Both the position numbers and the translations under genes were made by a program. DNA of 64,000 nt from Malus domestica (Eukaryota > Streptophyta > Magnoliopsida > Rosales > Rosaceae). The notes under the pieces are model-generated. The model did not search any database. It was not told the DNA's origin and saw only the letters and a program-made list of their open reading frames with translations. This document shows positions 51,490 through 62,645 of this stretch, piece by piece. Position 1 is the first letter of the stretch. Every line of letters starts with the position of its first letter. The DNA lies in assembly GCF_042453785.1 (NCBI RefSeq), contig NC_091664.1, positions 31,296,501-31,360,500 on the forward strand, written 5' to 3'.

Positions 51490-54400
51490 TCAAATGCGTT
51501 TTTCGTCCAGAAAGCGTTGGAAGAAGTCGAGTGCCTCCCGAGGCTTGTATTCCGGGACAGTGTGTCCAGCTCCCTGCATATATTTACAGATTTTTCTTTA
51601 ATTTATGAGAAAATAAAGAAACATCTATATACTGCAATAATAATTCATAGCATAGTAGAGAGAGTGCATGCAGACCTTGACGGTGAGAAAGGTGAGGTCG
51701 TTTGCATATCCTTGTAAGTAGCCAGCAACTTGGTCATCAGAGGAGAGCCAAGGTCTCCATTCATCTACAATCTTATATCCAAGTGATGCAGTCCATGCCT
51801 CGCTCCCAGTGTACGGAACACACATGTCATGGTCTCCACTGCATATTTGTGTTTTTTTAATTAATTAGCCAGATTTGATTAATCCATGTCTTTCAGTTTC
51901 ACTTTACAGTTAGAATTTGATTATCAAATATTAATTACCTGAAAATAAGTGCTCTATAACCTTGGGTTGTAAGGTTTTGGTGGTAAGGGATCATACTTCC
52001 AGCATCGCGTGAATATGTTATTCTATCTGTGCATAACTCCCATGGACCAGCCACACTTTCCTGCTACACTTCATTCATTCATTCATTCTTTTTTTCTTTT
52101 ACTTAGATCATTAACTTCTGCAGAAAAAAAAGAAAAAGAAATATCAAGCAAAGCTTACTGGTTTTGCATGTATTGCTTCCCTAACTTCTGGAGTGTTCAG
52201 CCATAGCGTTGCGACTTCATCATTCTGCAGAAAAATTTATTAATTAATATCCAAATTAATTATTAAAAGATTAACCTAAACTAATTAAATTAACAGTAAC
52301 TTACAACACAAGGAACTCGGGAATTCAGCGTCTTTGCGAGCTGAGGCCACGATGGGACAATGCCGTCTTCTACGTTTGCTAGAAAGGGCCAGGCTCGGCC
52401 AAACATCCTTTTCCTCACTCCCAGAGGCTTCTCTGTCGTCGTCCCCAACTGTTGAAAGCTTAACGGTAAGCTGCTTGTATTATTTCCTTTGGAATTCTTG
52501 CTATTATCTGTTCCAGGGCCATGGTAACAAGGCTCAAGGGTGTCGTAGATGTTTAGTCCGTCAAGAGCCTAATTAATCAAATAGTTGTGTTTAGATTATA
52601 ATTAATAATGTGACAAGTTTGAATCTAGTTAAGCTGAATAAAAGAGCTAAAAATTGCACCTTGTTAAATGGTTGAAACTTTTCGTTGCATAGACTACGAT
52701 TGGAAGGAGGAATATTAAGGAGGTCAGTACCACAAGTAGCTATAATTTCCTGCAACATACAGGCATCTCAGATATTTGCCTCACACATACTTTTAGCAGT
52801 GGAAATTCAGCAAGGAAAACCGAAAACGAAACATAATGTGTGAGTAAATTACGTGATCAGTACTCTAGCCAGCTAGCTACCTGAAAGATTTGTTCTGAAA
52901 TGATACCCATCCCATGAGCAAATGGGACTAAAGCATTGGCATCAAATTTTCGGTCTGCGACTCCATTCCCCACCAGGTAACCCTGATTACACACATTACA
53001 CTTACGTTTTACTACAATTAATAACGTGGTGAAACAAATCAGTTTATATAACTTGACTTGATAGAATACGCACCTTCAGATTTAAAGTTGGTTTTGTTCC
53101 ATTTTTAATACCTATACATATATGTAGAAAATGCAGCACATTGGTACAGACCAGAAGTTAAATCCAATAGATACATATATACATATGCAATTAGTGTAAT
53201 GTTGTAATTATGTAAACACCAATTAACTAATTAGATACCTTTTGCAATTTGAGAAGCAAGAGTTGGCACATACACTCCAGCATAAGACTCTCCCGAAATG
53301 TACAACGGGTTTGGTTGAAACTCTGGGAATTGCTGAAACCACTGTGGTTACATAAACAACACAGATTTCTTATCAACAAAATACAAGAAGAAAACGAAGC
53401 AAAAAAGAAAAGATATAGCAGCAAAGATACACAACATTTTTTTTTTATAAATCAATTACTTAGACATTAATCTCCTTTATAATCAATAAGCGTATGATAT
53501 GTAAAATGATCAGAGTCATTAGAAGTAGATTAATTAATTAGGAAAATAAATTAGTTACCTTGAGGAGAAAGGCATGGGTATCATGAGCAGTTTGGATGTC
53601 CCCAGTTATATATTTGGTTTGGTTTTGAGAGTAAGAGAACCCAACACCAGCAGGAGAATCCAAATAAATTATGTTGGAAACCTGATAATTATTCAATTAA
53701 TTGGTTACTTATGGCCAAGAGAAAGAAATTGATGATAAAATAGTAAGGGGAAACAAATGGTAAGCTTTCCACATGAATAATGTTTAATTTGACTTGCCTT
53801 GGACCAACTATATGGATTAAGATGCAAAACAGGCAATGCTCCTTTTGGTTTTCCTTCTGCAAAATTAAATGGTCCTACATATACATATAATATTAAGCAG
53901 AAATTAGGTTTGCATTCCTCATTTTTTTTATTTCATTGATTAAAACCTTACTCATTTTTTTTTTTATCAATGCTCTTTAACTTTTATCTAGGTCATTATT
54001 TCAATAATAAAAAATATTTATACTAAGTACTGCGGTCTAGTGGTATTCTTCTTCACTTATAAGTAAGAGGTCTTAGGTTCGATTCTTCCTGAATGCGAAT
54101 TTGAATCACACTATTGCTAACTTATTGTGAGGCTAATCCCACCCCTCTTACCTTAGTGTAAATAATATTGTTTGTTTGTTCAAAACAAAACAAAAAAAAT
54201 ATTTACATATAAGCATATATAAATTTTAAATTAAAAATGATTTAACTATTTCCACATAGATCCATTTAGTGATAGAAATTACATTTGATATCTCATATTT
54301 ATGACTAAAGTTTGTATTATATATTCCTATTTTTAATGTACCTATTATTTAATTTGCAACCATTTTTTTTAATACGTACCAATTTTCTTTTTAGTTTTAG

Positions 54401-54522
54401 TTTATACCCAAATATATTTTTTTTGGTCCCATATTTTTAAACTTTCATTTGTACCCATATTTAAAAAAAAATGTACCCATGATTTGTTTATAGTGTACTC
54501 ATTTTTCATAAAAATGTACCAC

Positions 54523-54557
<35 letters not shown>

Positions 54558-55514
54558 AACATCCCATATCGTCCAAAGGAGTGGATCCTCTAAGCCTTAT
54601 ATGTATATTCTTATCTCTACCTAACATCCCACATCGCCCAGGGGAGTGGATCCTCTAAGCCTTATATGTATATTCTCATCTCTACCTAGCACGAGGCCTT
54701 TTGAGAGCTAGTGGAACTCCTAAGTTAAGTGAGTTCGCGCGAGATTCACGAGGCATTTTGAGAGCTCACTGGCTTCGGGTTCCATCGGAACTCCGAAGTT
54801 AAGTGAGTTCGCGCGAGAGCAATCCCATGACAGATGATCTACTGGGAAGTTATTCACTTTTATTTATTCATATTGTACACATAATTTAAATTAAAATGTA
54901 CCCCTTTTTATTTAAAAACATCAACATTTAAAATAAAAATAAAACATTTAATTTGAAGAAGAAAAAAATCTGATCAGATTTCACAAAATATTCAAATTTG
55001 AGTAAAAAAGTTAAAAATTCCTAGTATCTGCATGATTTAAGAATGATTTAATAATTTTTATTATTAAATTTCTTCATTAATACAAAAATTTATTATTTTG
55101 TTTGTCAATCAAAGTATTCAAGTTCATATAGGTTTCACTCTAAGATTTTAATATTAATTAAGTAAATTAACCTGAAAATCTGATCTTATATTCAAAGTTA
55201 ATGATGTCACATCAATTTTTTGCCAAGAAATAATAAGATTTTGTCATATTTTACAGATTCCAGGTGATAGAACTTGAACATGTAGGGTAGTTATTAGTTT
55301 TACCATGTTCATAGACAAATCCGTCGAAGCTAGAGCAGCCAGGTCCACCATTGAGCCACAGAACAACGGGATCACTTTCTGGGCTCCTTTCTGAAACTAC
55401 GAAGTAGTAGAAAAGATTCTTTCCATCTGTGGTTATATATCTACAAATTAATTCAACAAATTCCCATCAAATTATAAAAGCAGTAGTCCTTCTAACATAT
55501 ACAGATATATACGC

Positions 55515-55551
<37 letters not shown>

Positions 55552-55721
55552 GGAATTAAATAACTGAATTACCCAGAGTAGTGCTTGGATGGAAAGGTAG
55601 CATTAAAACCAGGAAGATGAGTGACAAGAGAGCTTCGAGGGCCAGCCTCAATTAAGTTCACGACCAAACTCACAAAAAGCATGCAGCAGAGTGAGAGTAC
55701 TGAGAATTTGGCCTTGGCCAT
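51490..55721 (-). CDS. SCPL20: Serine carboxypeptidase-like protein, SCPL20 type
   Basis: Secreted or vacuolar S10 peptidase. Thirteen exons (minus): 55721-55573, 55440-55304, 53874-53798, 53681-53559, 53341-53239, 53111-53074, 52982-52881, 52749-52660, 52568-52305, 52224-52159, 52060-51939, 51838-51676, 51573-51490; 505 aa, all in phase. A signal peptide ([20 protein letters not shown]) is followed by [16 protein letters not shown]. The oxyanion region [10 protein letters not shown], catalytic Ser in GESYAGVY (about 181), Asp in [10 protein letters not shown] (about 426) and His in GAGHTVPEY (about 482) are all present. Several N-x-S/T glycosylation sites (FNATF, NQTKY, NLTTQ). Intron 3 (53797-53682) is GC-AG: TCC AAG|GCAAGTC ... 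CAG|GTT TCC gives [14 protein letters not shown], and no GT alternative keeps the frame. Intron 2 (1.43 kb) holds a Cassandra fossil. Confidence 0.94.
54523..54556. repeat. TA/TG microsatellite next to the Cassandra fragment
   Basis: TATATATATATATATATGTG followed by GTGTGTGTGTG; it runs directly into the LTR text. Confidence 0.85.
54545..54855 (+). mobile_element. Cassandra LTR fragment with internal duplications, in SCPL intron 2 (fossil)
   Basis: After a TG run the text GTAACATCCCATATCGTCC...GGAGTGGATCCTCTAAGCCT, TATATGTATATTC appears, then the same block again (CATCCCACATCGCCC...). The 5S-like part GGGTTCCATCGGAACTCCGA, AGTTAAG also occurs in two forms. The element stops soon after GATGATCTACTGGGAAGTTA, so its right end is missing. 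It lies opposite to the host gene. An old, rearranged relic. Confidence 0.75.
55518..55549. repeat. (TA)n microsatellite in SCPL intron 1
   Basis: About 16 TA units between exons 1 and 2 of the SCPL gene. Confidence 0.9.
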
Positions 55722-56839
55722 GGCCGCAATGCCTCCTTGTAACTAATCAAGAGTTTCACAAGGACCTGCAGTTTCGTAGCAATAAACTTATAGTTGAAAA
55801 CAAAAGGTTAAGGGGAAATTTCAGGATTCTCTAAATCCAACTTTAATTAATTTATTCTTATCCATTCAATTCACATATTTATAAGATTATAAAGGAGTAA
55901 TACTATGAAATAAACCAAAACAATCTTTCATCAAAGAAAATCTCATCGGATTATCGGACTACAAGGGAGCAATACTATTAATACCAAATATGGACTTTTA
56001 ATTTTTTTACTTTAATTTTCAATTGTGGGAAATCTCATCAGATTTTCTTCTTTTTCTAAATATTTAAATATGGGTACATTACTACATTTCACATTTAAAA
56101 ATGCGAATAATTAATTGCGTTATTAGAGACCTACATAGTCAGACTTTTGAGGTATGCATATTCCGTTCCGCCTTACTTAACTCTGAAAAATCATGGTTCC
56201 ACAACACCCAAGTTTTATTTTCCTTCCCTTAAGTTTAAATTCAACGTTTGCCCACTTTTCAATTCAAGAATTAGGAAAGTCATTTATTGCAACGAGTTGC
56301 GACAATGAACAGCTAGGTAATAGTTCCTTGGTGCTTCAAGCTTTAGGTTCCCCAACCATTTTAGATGTTGTATGGCCCATGCACTATGGCTGAACCAGAA
56401 CAAGCAATTGCCAAGTAAAGGCACCCACATTGTGCTTTACTTCCACCCGTTGTAGGAGCTGAAATGACAAAAGGGTGCGGTTGAGATTTAACTAAATCTC
56501 ATTTAGTCAAATCTCAACCGTTCACTTATGAGAAAAAATGCGTTGAAGAGAATTTCTGCCCATTTTAGATGCTACATGTGGCTGAGCAACAGCTAGCAAT
56601 TGCTAAAGATCAGCAAACAGAGGATCAACCAAAATTTTATTATCGCAATCGAAACACGGTTCACTACATTTAATACAAAGCATGGTATCATTCAAACTTC
56701 CATGTCTTCCGACTACAAGGTAATATAATTTCTCTTAGAGGGAGCTGGGATTCCTATTAACTAAGAGCTTCAGTCGACAAAGTGCTGGAGTAAAGCTTGT
56801 AAGCCATGATATGATTCAAACATTTGGTCTCCAAATTAT
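55722..56839. other. Intergenic between SCPL and TFB5
   Basis: SCPL promoter (a CCATGGCCGCAATG context around the start) and the 3' flank of TFB5. A near-perfect 20-bp inverted repeat lies at 56479-56521 (CGGTTGAGATTTAACTAAAT / ATTTAGTCAAATCTCAACCG). No gene was supported. Confidence 0.55.
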
Positions 56840-57569
56840 TCAAGTAGGCTTCTCATATGAATTCTGGTCTCTAAATTCTGCAATGGCGCTTCTTATCATC
56901 TCGGCAGCATGGGGCTGCACAAAAAGGTGAGTGCTATCCAAGACATGTATTATGAACCTCTGTGAAGCTGGCAGTGAATTGTCGTAATTGATGATGAATT
57001 GCGCCATAGGTATGTCACTGCACAGGAGAAGCACAAATGCTTTCAGAAACAAGGAAGAGAGCATGACATGGTCAAAGACGCAACTAAACTATTCTTTTAG
57101 GATGAACCAAACAGCAGGATTAACAGGTAGTAAAAGCCTAAAGATACAAACTCCACAGAAATCACTTCACTGGATAAATCAAAATCTACTTGTGGATTGC
57201 GCTTTGTATCATCATAGAATGTACACAAGTCAGGAGCTTTAAATCCAAGTGCACACTTTCAAATCAAAAACACTATTGTGACTCAGTGATGACCGGACAC
57301 TCCGTTGTAGCTACCAATAGAAAACAAGTCAAACCTAAGACCCAAAAGAGAAAGAGAACTGCCAACCCAATGACAAGATAATTTTTAAGCAAGGCAAGAT
57401 TTTAAACTTGTCATTATATGCATTGAAGTAGATTTCTAAATATATGAAGGAGAGGAGGAACCACAACCTATTAACCACGCTAAATTCTGCAAAGTTAATA
57501 AAAGCGCAATACAAAGTCCGTACAAGTATCTTACCAAGAGATGAACAGTCCTTTAACAGCGTTCACCAT
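56840..57569 (-). CDS. TFB5: TFIIH subunit TFB5 (GTF2H5/TTDA)
   Basis: Smallest core subunit of general transcription and repair factor TFIIH; it binds and stabilises p52/TFB2 and is needed for nucleotide-excision repair. Two exons (minus): 57569-57535 and 57017-56840; 70 aa, against 71 in human GTF2H5. The protein reads MVNAVKGLFISCDIPMAQF, then NYDNSLPASQRFIIHVLDST, HLFVQPHAAEMIRSAIAEF, ending RDQNSYEKPT, which matches the family almost end to end. The intron splits the Cys codon (TG|T). Further 5' UTR introns upstream are likely, because the leader side to about 58.5 kb has splice-like text (AACCTGCATC repeated), but this is inference. Confidence 0.93.
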
Positions 57570-58059
57570 CTTGCACCAGAAACCTCAAGATTCTTAACTG
57601 CAACACAAACAAAAGCCAAGATATGAGAAAATACTTGGATTATACTAACTCTTAACATGGTATAATTACCATAAATACATAATTAAAAGATTAAATCCAC
57701 AATACATTGCCTGAATTATTATTTTATGATAGAATATCAAATCTAAAATATAAATTTGTTTGTAAACACATCATACCGAAAAGGCGTAAATATGCAATTA
57801 AACCACATCAGTTTACGAGCCAAAGTAGCAAACCCAATTCCACAAAAAGGAAAAAAAGATTCAAAGATCATTCGCGGAACCCCAAAGTCCCCAAACACAT
57901 CGAAGCTAAAAAATGGATTGATAAACAAGATCGGCAAGCATTCAGCAGGAAACAAGCTCGAATTTTGAAGGTGAAGATTGGCATACCTTTTGTTGCAGAG
58001 GTGGTCGGAGATTTTGTCCGTCTCCGTATGTACTAACAGTGCACCATAATATATCACAA

Positions 58060-58220
58060 CACAATTCAACATATCCAATTCCAATTCAATTCAAATAATC
58101 CAACTCAATTCAACATTCGAATTCAATTCACTATCCAAATTCACCAAATTCAATTCAATTCACAATCCAAGTCAAAATTCACAAAATTCAATTCCAAAGC
58201 AACACAATTCAATTTATTAG
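58060..58220. repeat. Imperfect AATTC/ATTCA pentamer-rich repeat
   Basis: Many copies of CAATTCAATTC-like words with variants (CAATCCAA, AAATTCAC) over about 160 bp, upstream of TFB5. Confidence 0.75.
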
Positions 58221-58902
58221 AAAACTAACCTGCATCAAACGGAGGCCCCTGATTATTTCAATTCAATTCCTATTTGCCTTGTTGTAAGTGGAGGCACCTG
58301 ATTAATTCAATCCAAACCTGCATCAAAATCCCAAGTCAAAGAATGAGATAATATCCCAGATTGTGTAAAAATTAAACAAAAAATGGAATGCAAAAGGACA
58401 TTTTCCTACAGTTTCATAGTCTGAGATGGGGGTGTTTAGATTCGATGTGCGCACGATAGCAGCTCCAGAGTCTGAGACGTGCTAACAGAGGCGCATGGTG
58501 CGGAAGCCCGCGCGGCTGGGTGGGTTTGTGGCTGGGTTTGGGATGAAAAGACCAAAGAGCCTTTGAAACGCTTGCAAAATTAATACCCCTTTCAACCTAG
58601 TTGACAAAGTCCGTTTCTAAGGAACATGAATCGCCATTACATGAAATAAATTTTAGAAAAATCAAAATGTGGGAATAAAGTGAAATTTTGTACATGGTAC
58701 AGTAAGCATAACTGAAAAAATAAAGCCAATGAAACTAAGGGCATTTATCACCAAAATATGAGGCTAAAGGAAGACCAAAGGCAACAAGTTGAAGAACGAG
58801 AAAAACTAACATGAAAATTTAAGTATAAAAGCTAAACATGAGATAAAGTTTAGGAACTCTTGCTACCACGCACAGTATATACATATGTATACATATATAC
58901 AG

Positions 58903-59110
58903 GCCCTTTAAGGGAAGAGATCTCCATTTTTCAAAAAATATGGGGACACCCTCTTGACTATTAGATTTGACTTTAATAAAATTCTGTGATTGAGATTAAA
59001 TCACAGGCTACAGAATCTCAACCATAAAATTTCATTAAAACCAAATATAACGGTTAAGAGAGTGCCCCCATTTTTTTTTTTGAAAAATGAGGACCCTTCC
59101 CTTAAAGGCT
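58903..59110. mobile_element. MITE-like element with ~55-bp inverted ends
   Basis: The left arm CCTTTAAGGGAAGAGATCTC then CATTTTTCAAAAAATATGGG pairs with the right arm (complement of CCTTTAAGGGAAGGGTCCTC then ATTTTTCAAAAA). The core holds 'TGAGATTAAATCACAGGCTACAGAATCTC'. No clear target duplication. No coding sequence. Confidence 0.7.
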
Positions 59111-59153
59111 TTCTACATGCATAAGAAAATGCATATCTTTGTAATTTCAAAAC

Positions 59154-59174
59154 GTATGTATGTATGTATGTATG
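59154..59174. repeat. (GTAT)n microsatellite
   Basis: About five GTAT units upstream of the DUF2358 gene. Confidence 0.85.
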
Positions 59175-59657
59175 TGTATATATTATATTACCCTACTACA
59201 CCGTGGCAGTTGGCGCCCATTAAGTCAATAATAGAGTCAAAGCTAGCTGACATGGCAAGATCTGAGTGACTATGCAGTGCTACAGCCAACACGAGAATGA
59301 GGATCTCCAGGAGGATCCAGAAGATCATTTAATCGTATTCGTTTATTGTAAATCGTGTAATCAGTTTTCGTCAGGTATTATTTATGTTCAATTTTAAATA
59401 AAAAATTTAAAATAATTTCTGACCACACAATAACGTACGATGAATGGATCGGGGGAGGATCCTTATTCAACCAAACACAAAGAAGAAGACCCAAAAATTC
59501 TATCCAAAATAATTAAAAAGAGAGGCTCTAATTCCATCCTCATCTCTCTCTCTCTCAATGCATGCATGTGCTTACACACTCTCTCTCCCTCTGCAACCAA
59601 TATGGATATGGGGGGAAGGACTAGTACTAGTACTGGCAGGGAGCAGAGAACCCAGAG

Positions 59658-62009
59658 ATGAGTGCCTCCGTTTCCATCACTGCCCTCATTGCCTCTAACT
59701 CCGCAGCTGCCGCCGCCACCAACATCAATCTCCACCGCAAAACTACTAGTTCCTCCACTACCACCACTACTAATGCAGCTAAATCAATAATTTTCACCTC
59801 CACCGCCAATTCCAAGCCCAATTTTACTGCCTCCTCTTCCTCCTCCTCCCAATACCACCACCCTTTCATACTGCGAGGTACCTACTTAATTACCCTTTCA
59901 TTTGCAATTCCCTCTCTATTCTAATTACATCTCATGTTCTTCTATATAATATATGCCACCACTTAGTACATTTGGTTTCAAATATACATAATAAATAAAA
60001 ACAGTCTTGTGATTTACGACTCAAAATTAGAGTGATGAAATAGAAATCTGGAAGTAGGGATCTATCGGACAGAAGCAAAGAAGAAGCAGCGTTTGAAGAG
60101 TCATGACTTCAGGGCGGTCGATCTGAGATGGCAGGCGATCAATCGGAGAAGGGCAGAGAAATCCTCACGCATTTCCTTATTCGTGTTTGTGTTATTTTGA
60201 TAATTTACCTATTTGATTAAGATATGAATTTGATTTCCTTGACTATTAAGTCTTGGATTGACTTCCTATTAGTATTTTCACTGTATAGGTGCTATACTCT
60301 ATATATAGGGCCTTAGAGTCGGTTTACTTTGTGAGGCTTATTTGTAAGAGTCAGTTTGTGAGTTTTAGAGTTCAGAGAACAATTTGAGAGAATGATCTCG
60401 TTCGTTTGTTTGGGTTCTCTACTCGTTTGTTTTTGGGGTTTGAAATTTGTAGGATTTGGGATGTGAGAGTTAAACACTCGCCGTTTATTTAGTGAGAGGT
60501 AAACACCCTAGGCTTTACGTCGAACCACGTTAATCTCTTGTGCTTTTCTTTTAAGATTGTTTCTTTGCTTTCTTCTACGATGTTGATATTTGGTACTTTG
60601 TTGGAATTTGCTTCCGTTTGCGTATAAAAGTGAAACAAACATCTAGCTAGAAACAAGATTAACGTCTAATTAATCAGCAGGAATGGGAACTTTTCTGTTA
60701 CTCCAAATTTCTGATTAGAGGTAGAGGTAGAGTGTCATGGTTCACATCACTTGTAAAGTTCAATTGATTGAATTCATCAACTCATTCAACAAATTGTACT
60801 TTTTCCTTAGTAACATATCCTGTGAAACATAGTTTAACTAGCGTAATAAAAGTTTGAGTAAATTAGCTTGTAACTGATCATGTGGCGGGGTGCATGCAGT
60901 AACAAATGATCCGGCTAGTACTACTGAATCAGAATTGTCGGCGACGGATGAAAGAACAGTGGCTGATAGAATTGTTGATGGATTGAACTTTGGGGAGCTA
61001 TGCAATGAGTTTGAGTGCATTAGTAGCCCCTTGGTGGAGTCTACAGCTCGACAACTTGTACGCGATATCCTTGAGCTACGAGAAGGCAATCGTGCCCTTG
61101 GAACCTTTGCTGTTTCTGTTAAATACAAGGTAAATAACTAATACTTAACATGTAATGTGTTGTGGTATATGTGCTTATATATAACAGTTAGTAGATCTAA
61201 TGCTTTTATATGCTCTCAAGCTGACCAGTTAAGATTGGTTAATTATGTTATTGCAGGATCCAGTTAGAAGTTTTAGCGGCCGTGATAAGTACAAGAGACC
61301 GCTATGGATAACCAGTGCACTAGAAAAGCCCTCTGTCGTGAGTCTTCTGAATTCATCTTTACTTTTTATTTATTTTTGTAATTCCTTGTATAGCAAGCAA
61401 CAGAAATGCAACATCAAAACTTCTTTCGTTGTTATTGTTACATACGAACAGAGTGTTCAAGAAATGAGCATGTTATCAACGAGTGTCCTGAGTATCAAGT
61501 GGACAATCAAAGGCAAGGCGAAGAACATTATAGGAGGAGATTTGATCGTAAGAATAAATTCCCAATTCACTCTAAACCAGATAAGTGGACAAGTCATTGA
61601 ACATGAAGAGTTTTGGGATTTATCAGCTTCCTCAGCCATTGCGAAAGCGTATTTCTGGACATCACGCCGTCTTTATGCAACAATTGAGGGTGGAAAGGAC
61701 TTGGCTGATCTTGCTAAAACCATTTCCAGCAAGTTCCCCAGAGAAAAACAGAACACAGAAATTTATCCGGACCCTTCAGGCGATCCAACTAAGGTCAGTG
61801 ATTAAACAAACGAAGCACAAATACTTTATTCGTTCATACGCTAAAATTCCTTCCTTTTTTCTATCTTCCATCGATTGACGCATCGTTTGCATGCTAATTT
61901 GATTCAGTTCTTTCAAAGGGATGACGGTTTCCAAAGAGATGTATACCAAATTGGACTGTTTCTGGCACTGGTTTATTTTGTTGTACAGCTTTTGAGGACA
62001 ACCTTGTAA
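59658..62009 (+). CDS. Plastid-targeted DUF2358 protein, uncharacterised
   Basis: Exons: 59658-59877, 60900-61129, 61257-61337, 61452-61793, 61908-62009; 324 aa. The N-terminal ~70 residues are Ser/Thr/Ala-rich and acid-free (MSASVSITALIASNSAAAAA, long Ser and Thr runs), a clear plastid transit peptide. Next comes the DUF2358 domain (NTF2/SnoaL-like fold in my recollection): RTVADRIVDGLNFGELCNEF, WITSALEKP, LSIKWTIKGKAKNIIGG, NSQFTLNQISGQVIEHEEFW, DLSASSAIAKAYFWTSRRLY. The end has one hydrophobic segment (YQIGLFLALVYFVVQLL), so it may be a thylakoid or envelope membrane protein. Function not known; relatives are At1g65230 and At2g46220. Intron 1 (about 1 kb) has LTR-like text (CTATATATAGGGCC, GA/TG-rich) near 60290-60560 that could be a repeat. 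The order next to the aspartic protease is as in Arabidopsis. Confidence 0.88.
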
Positions 62010-62645
62010 AGTAAAGCCTCCCTCAGGAGAGATTCTCTCATGCAATCAAGTTTTAGTCTCAGTAGCGTCACTGTCCATACCCTTTCCTCTTTACACTTGC
62101 AATGCAGGCAGAATATATACAATACATTTGAAATATTTGAGACTCGTTAACTATAATAAAAATATGAGTTTTAATACAACAACGTTACAACCAACAATCC
62201 GCAGCAAGAGTGAGAAGCATTGTAGCATACAACAATACCAGTCTTTATTTTTATTTTTTTATTTTTATACCTCATCTCAATCATCTAACTCTCCGATTCT
62301 GCAAAAGGTGTGCGGATTTCATTTCCCTTCCTGATCTGTTAGTATCAACACTTTATGCTATAGAATCCTATTCCCGGATAGTATGCCGATTGCTGCTCAT
62401 CCCAATCGTATGTTCTAATCAAAGGCATGCACTGAATCCTTCAGAGATATCAACCCAACATTATGAGTTGTTAATGAATTTCCGAGGACAATGAGGCTCA
62501 AATGTAAATCGCAAACAAGCTTATCCCAGAAAAATAGATAAAAATAAAGAGGTCGAACCAGAAAGGGTGGACAAAAATTATCACCACCTGGAAAGACAGA
62601 TCAAGGGCAAGGAATGAGTGGGCTGCTGTGACACTTCTGGTTGAA
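62010..62645. other. Intergenic between convergent DUF2358 and aspartic protease genes
   Basis: 3' UTRs of both genes and AT-rich spacer. No repeat or gene was recognised. Confidence 0.5.

Larger units (their letters stand above)
57570..59657. other. TFB5 5' region and divergent promoter with DUF2358 gene
   Basis: Probable TFB5 leader introns, an imperfect ATTCA-rich repeat (58060-58220), a MITE-like element (58903-59110), an ATGT microsatellite (59154-59174), and the promoter and leader of the DUF2358 gene. No additional gene was supported. Confidence 0.5.
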
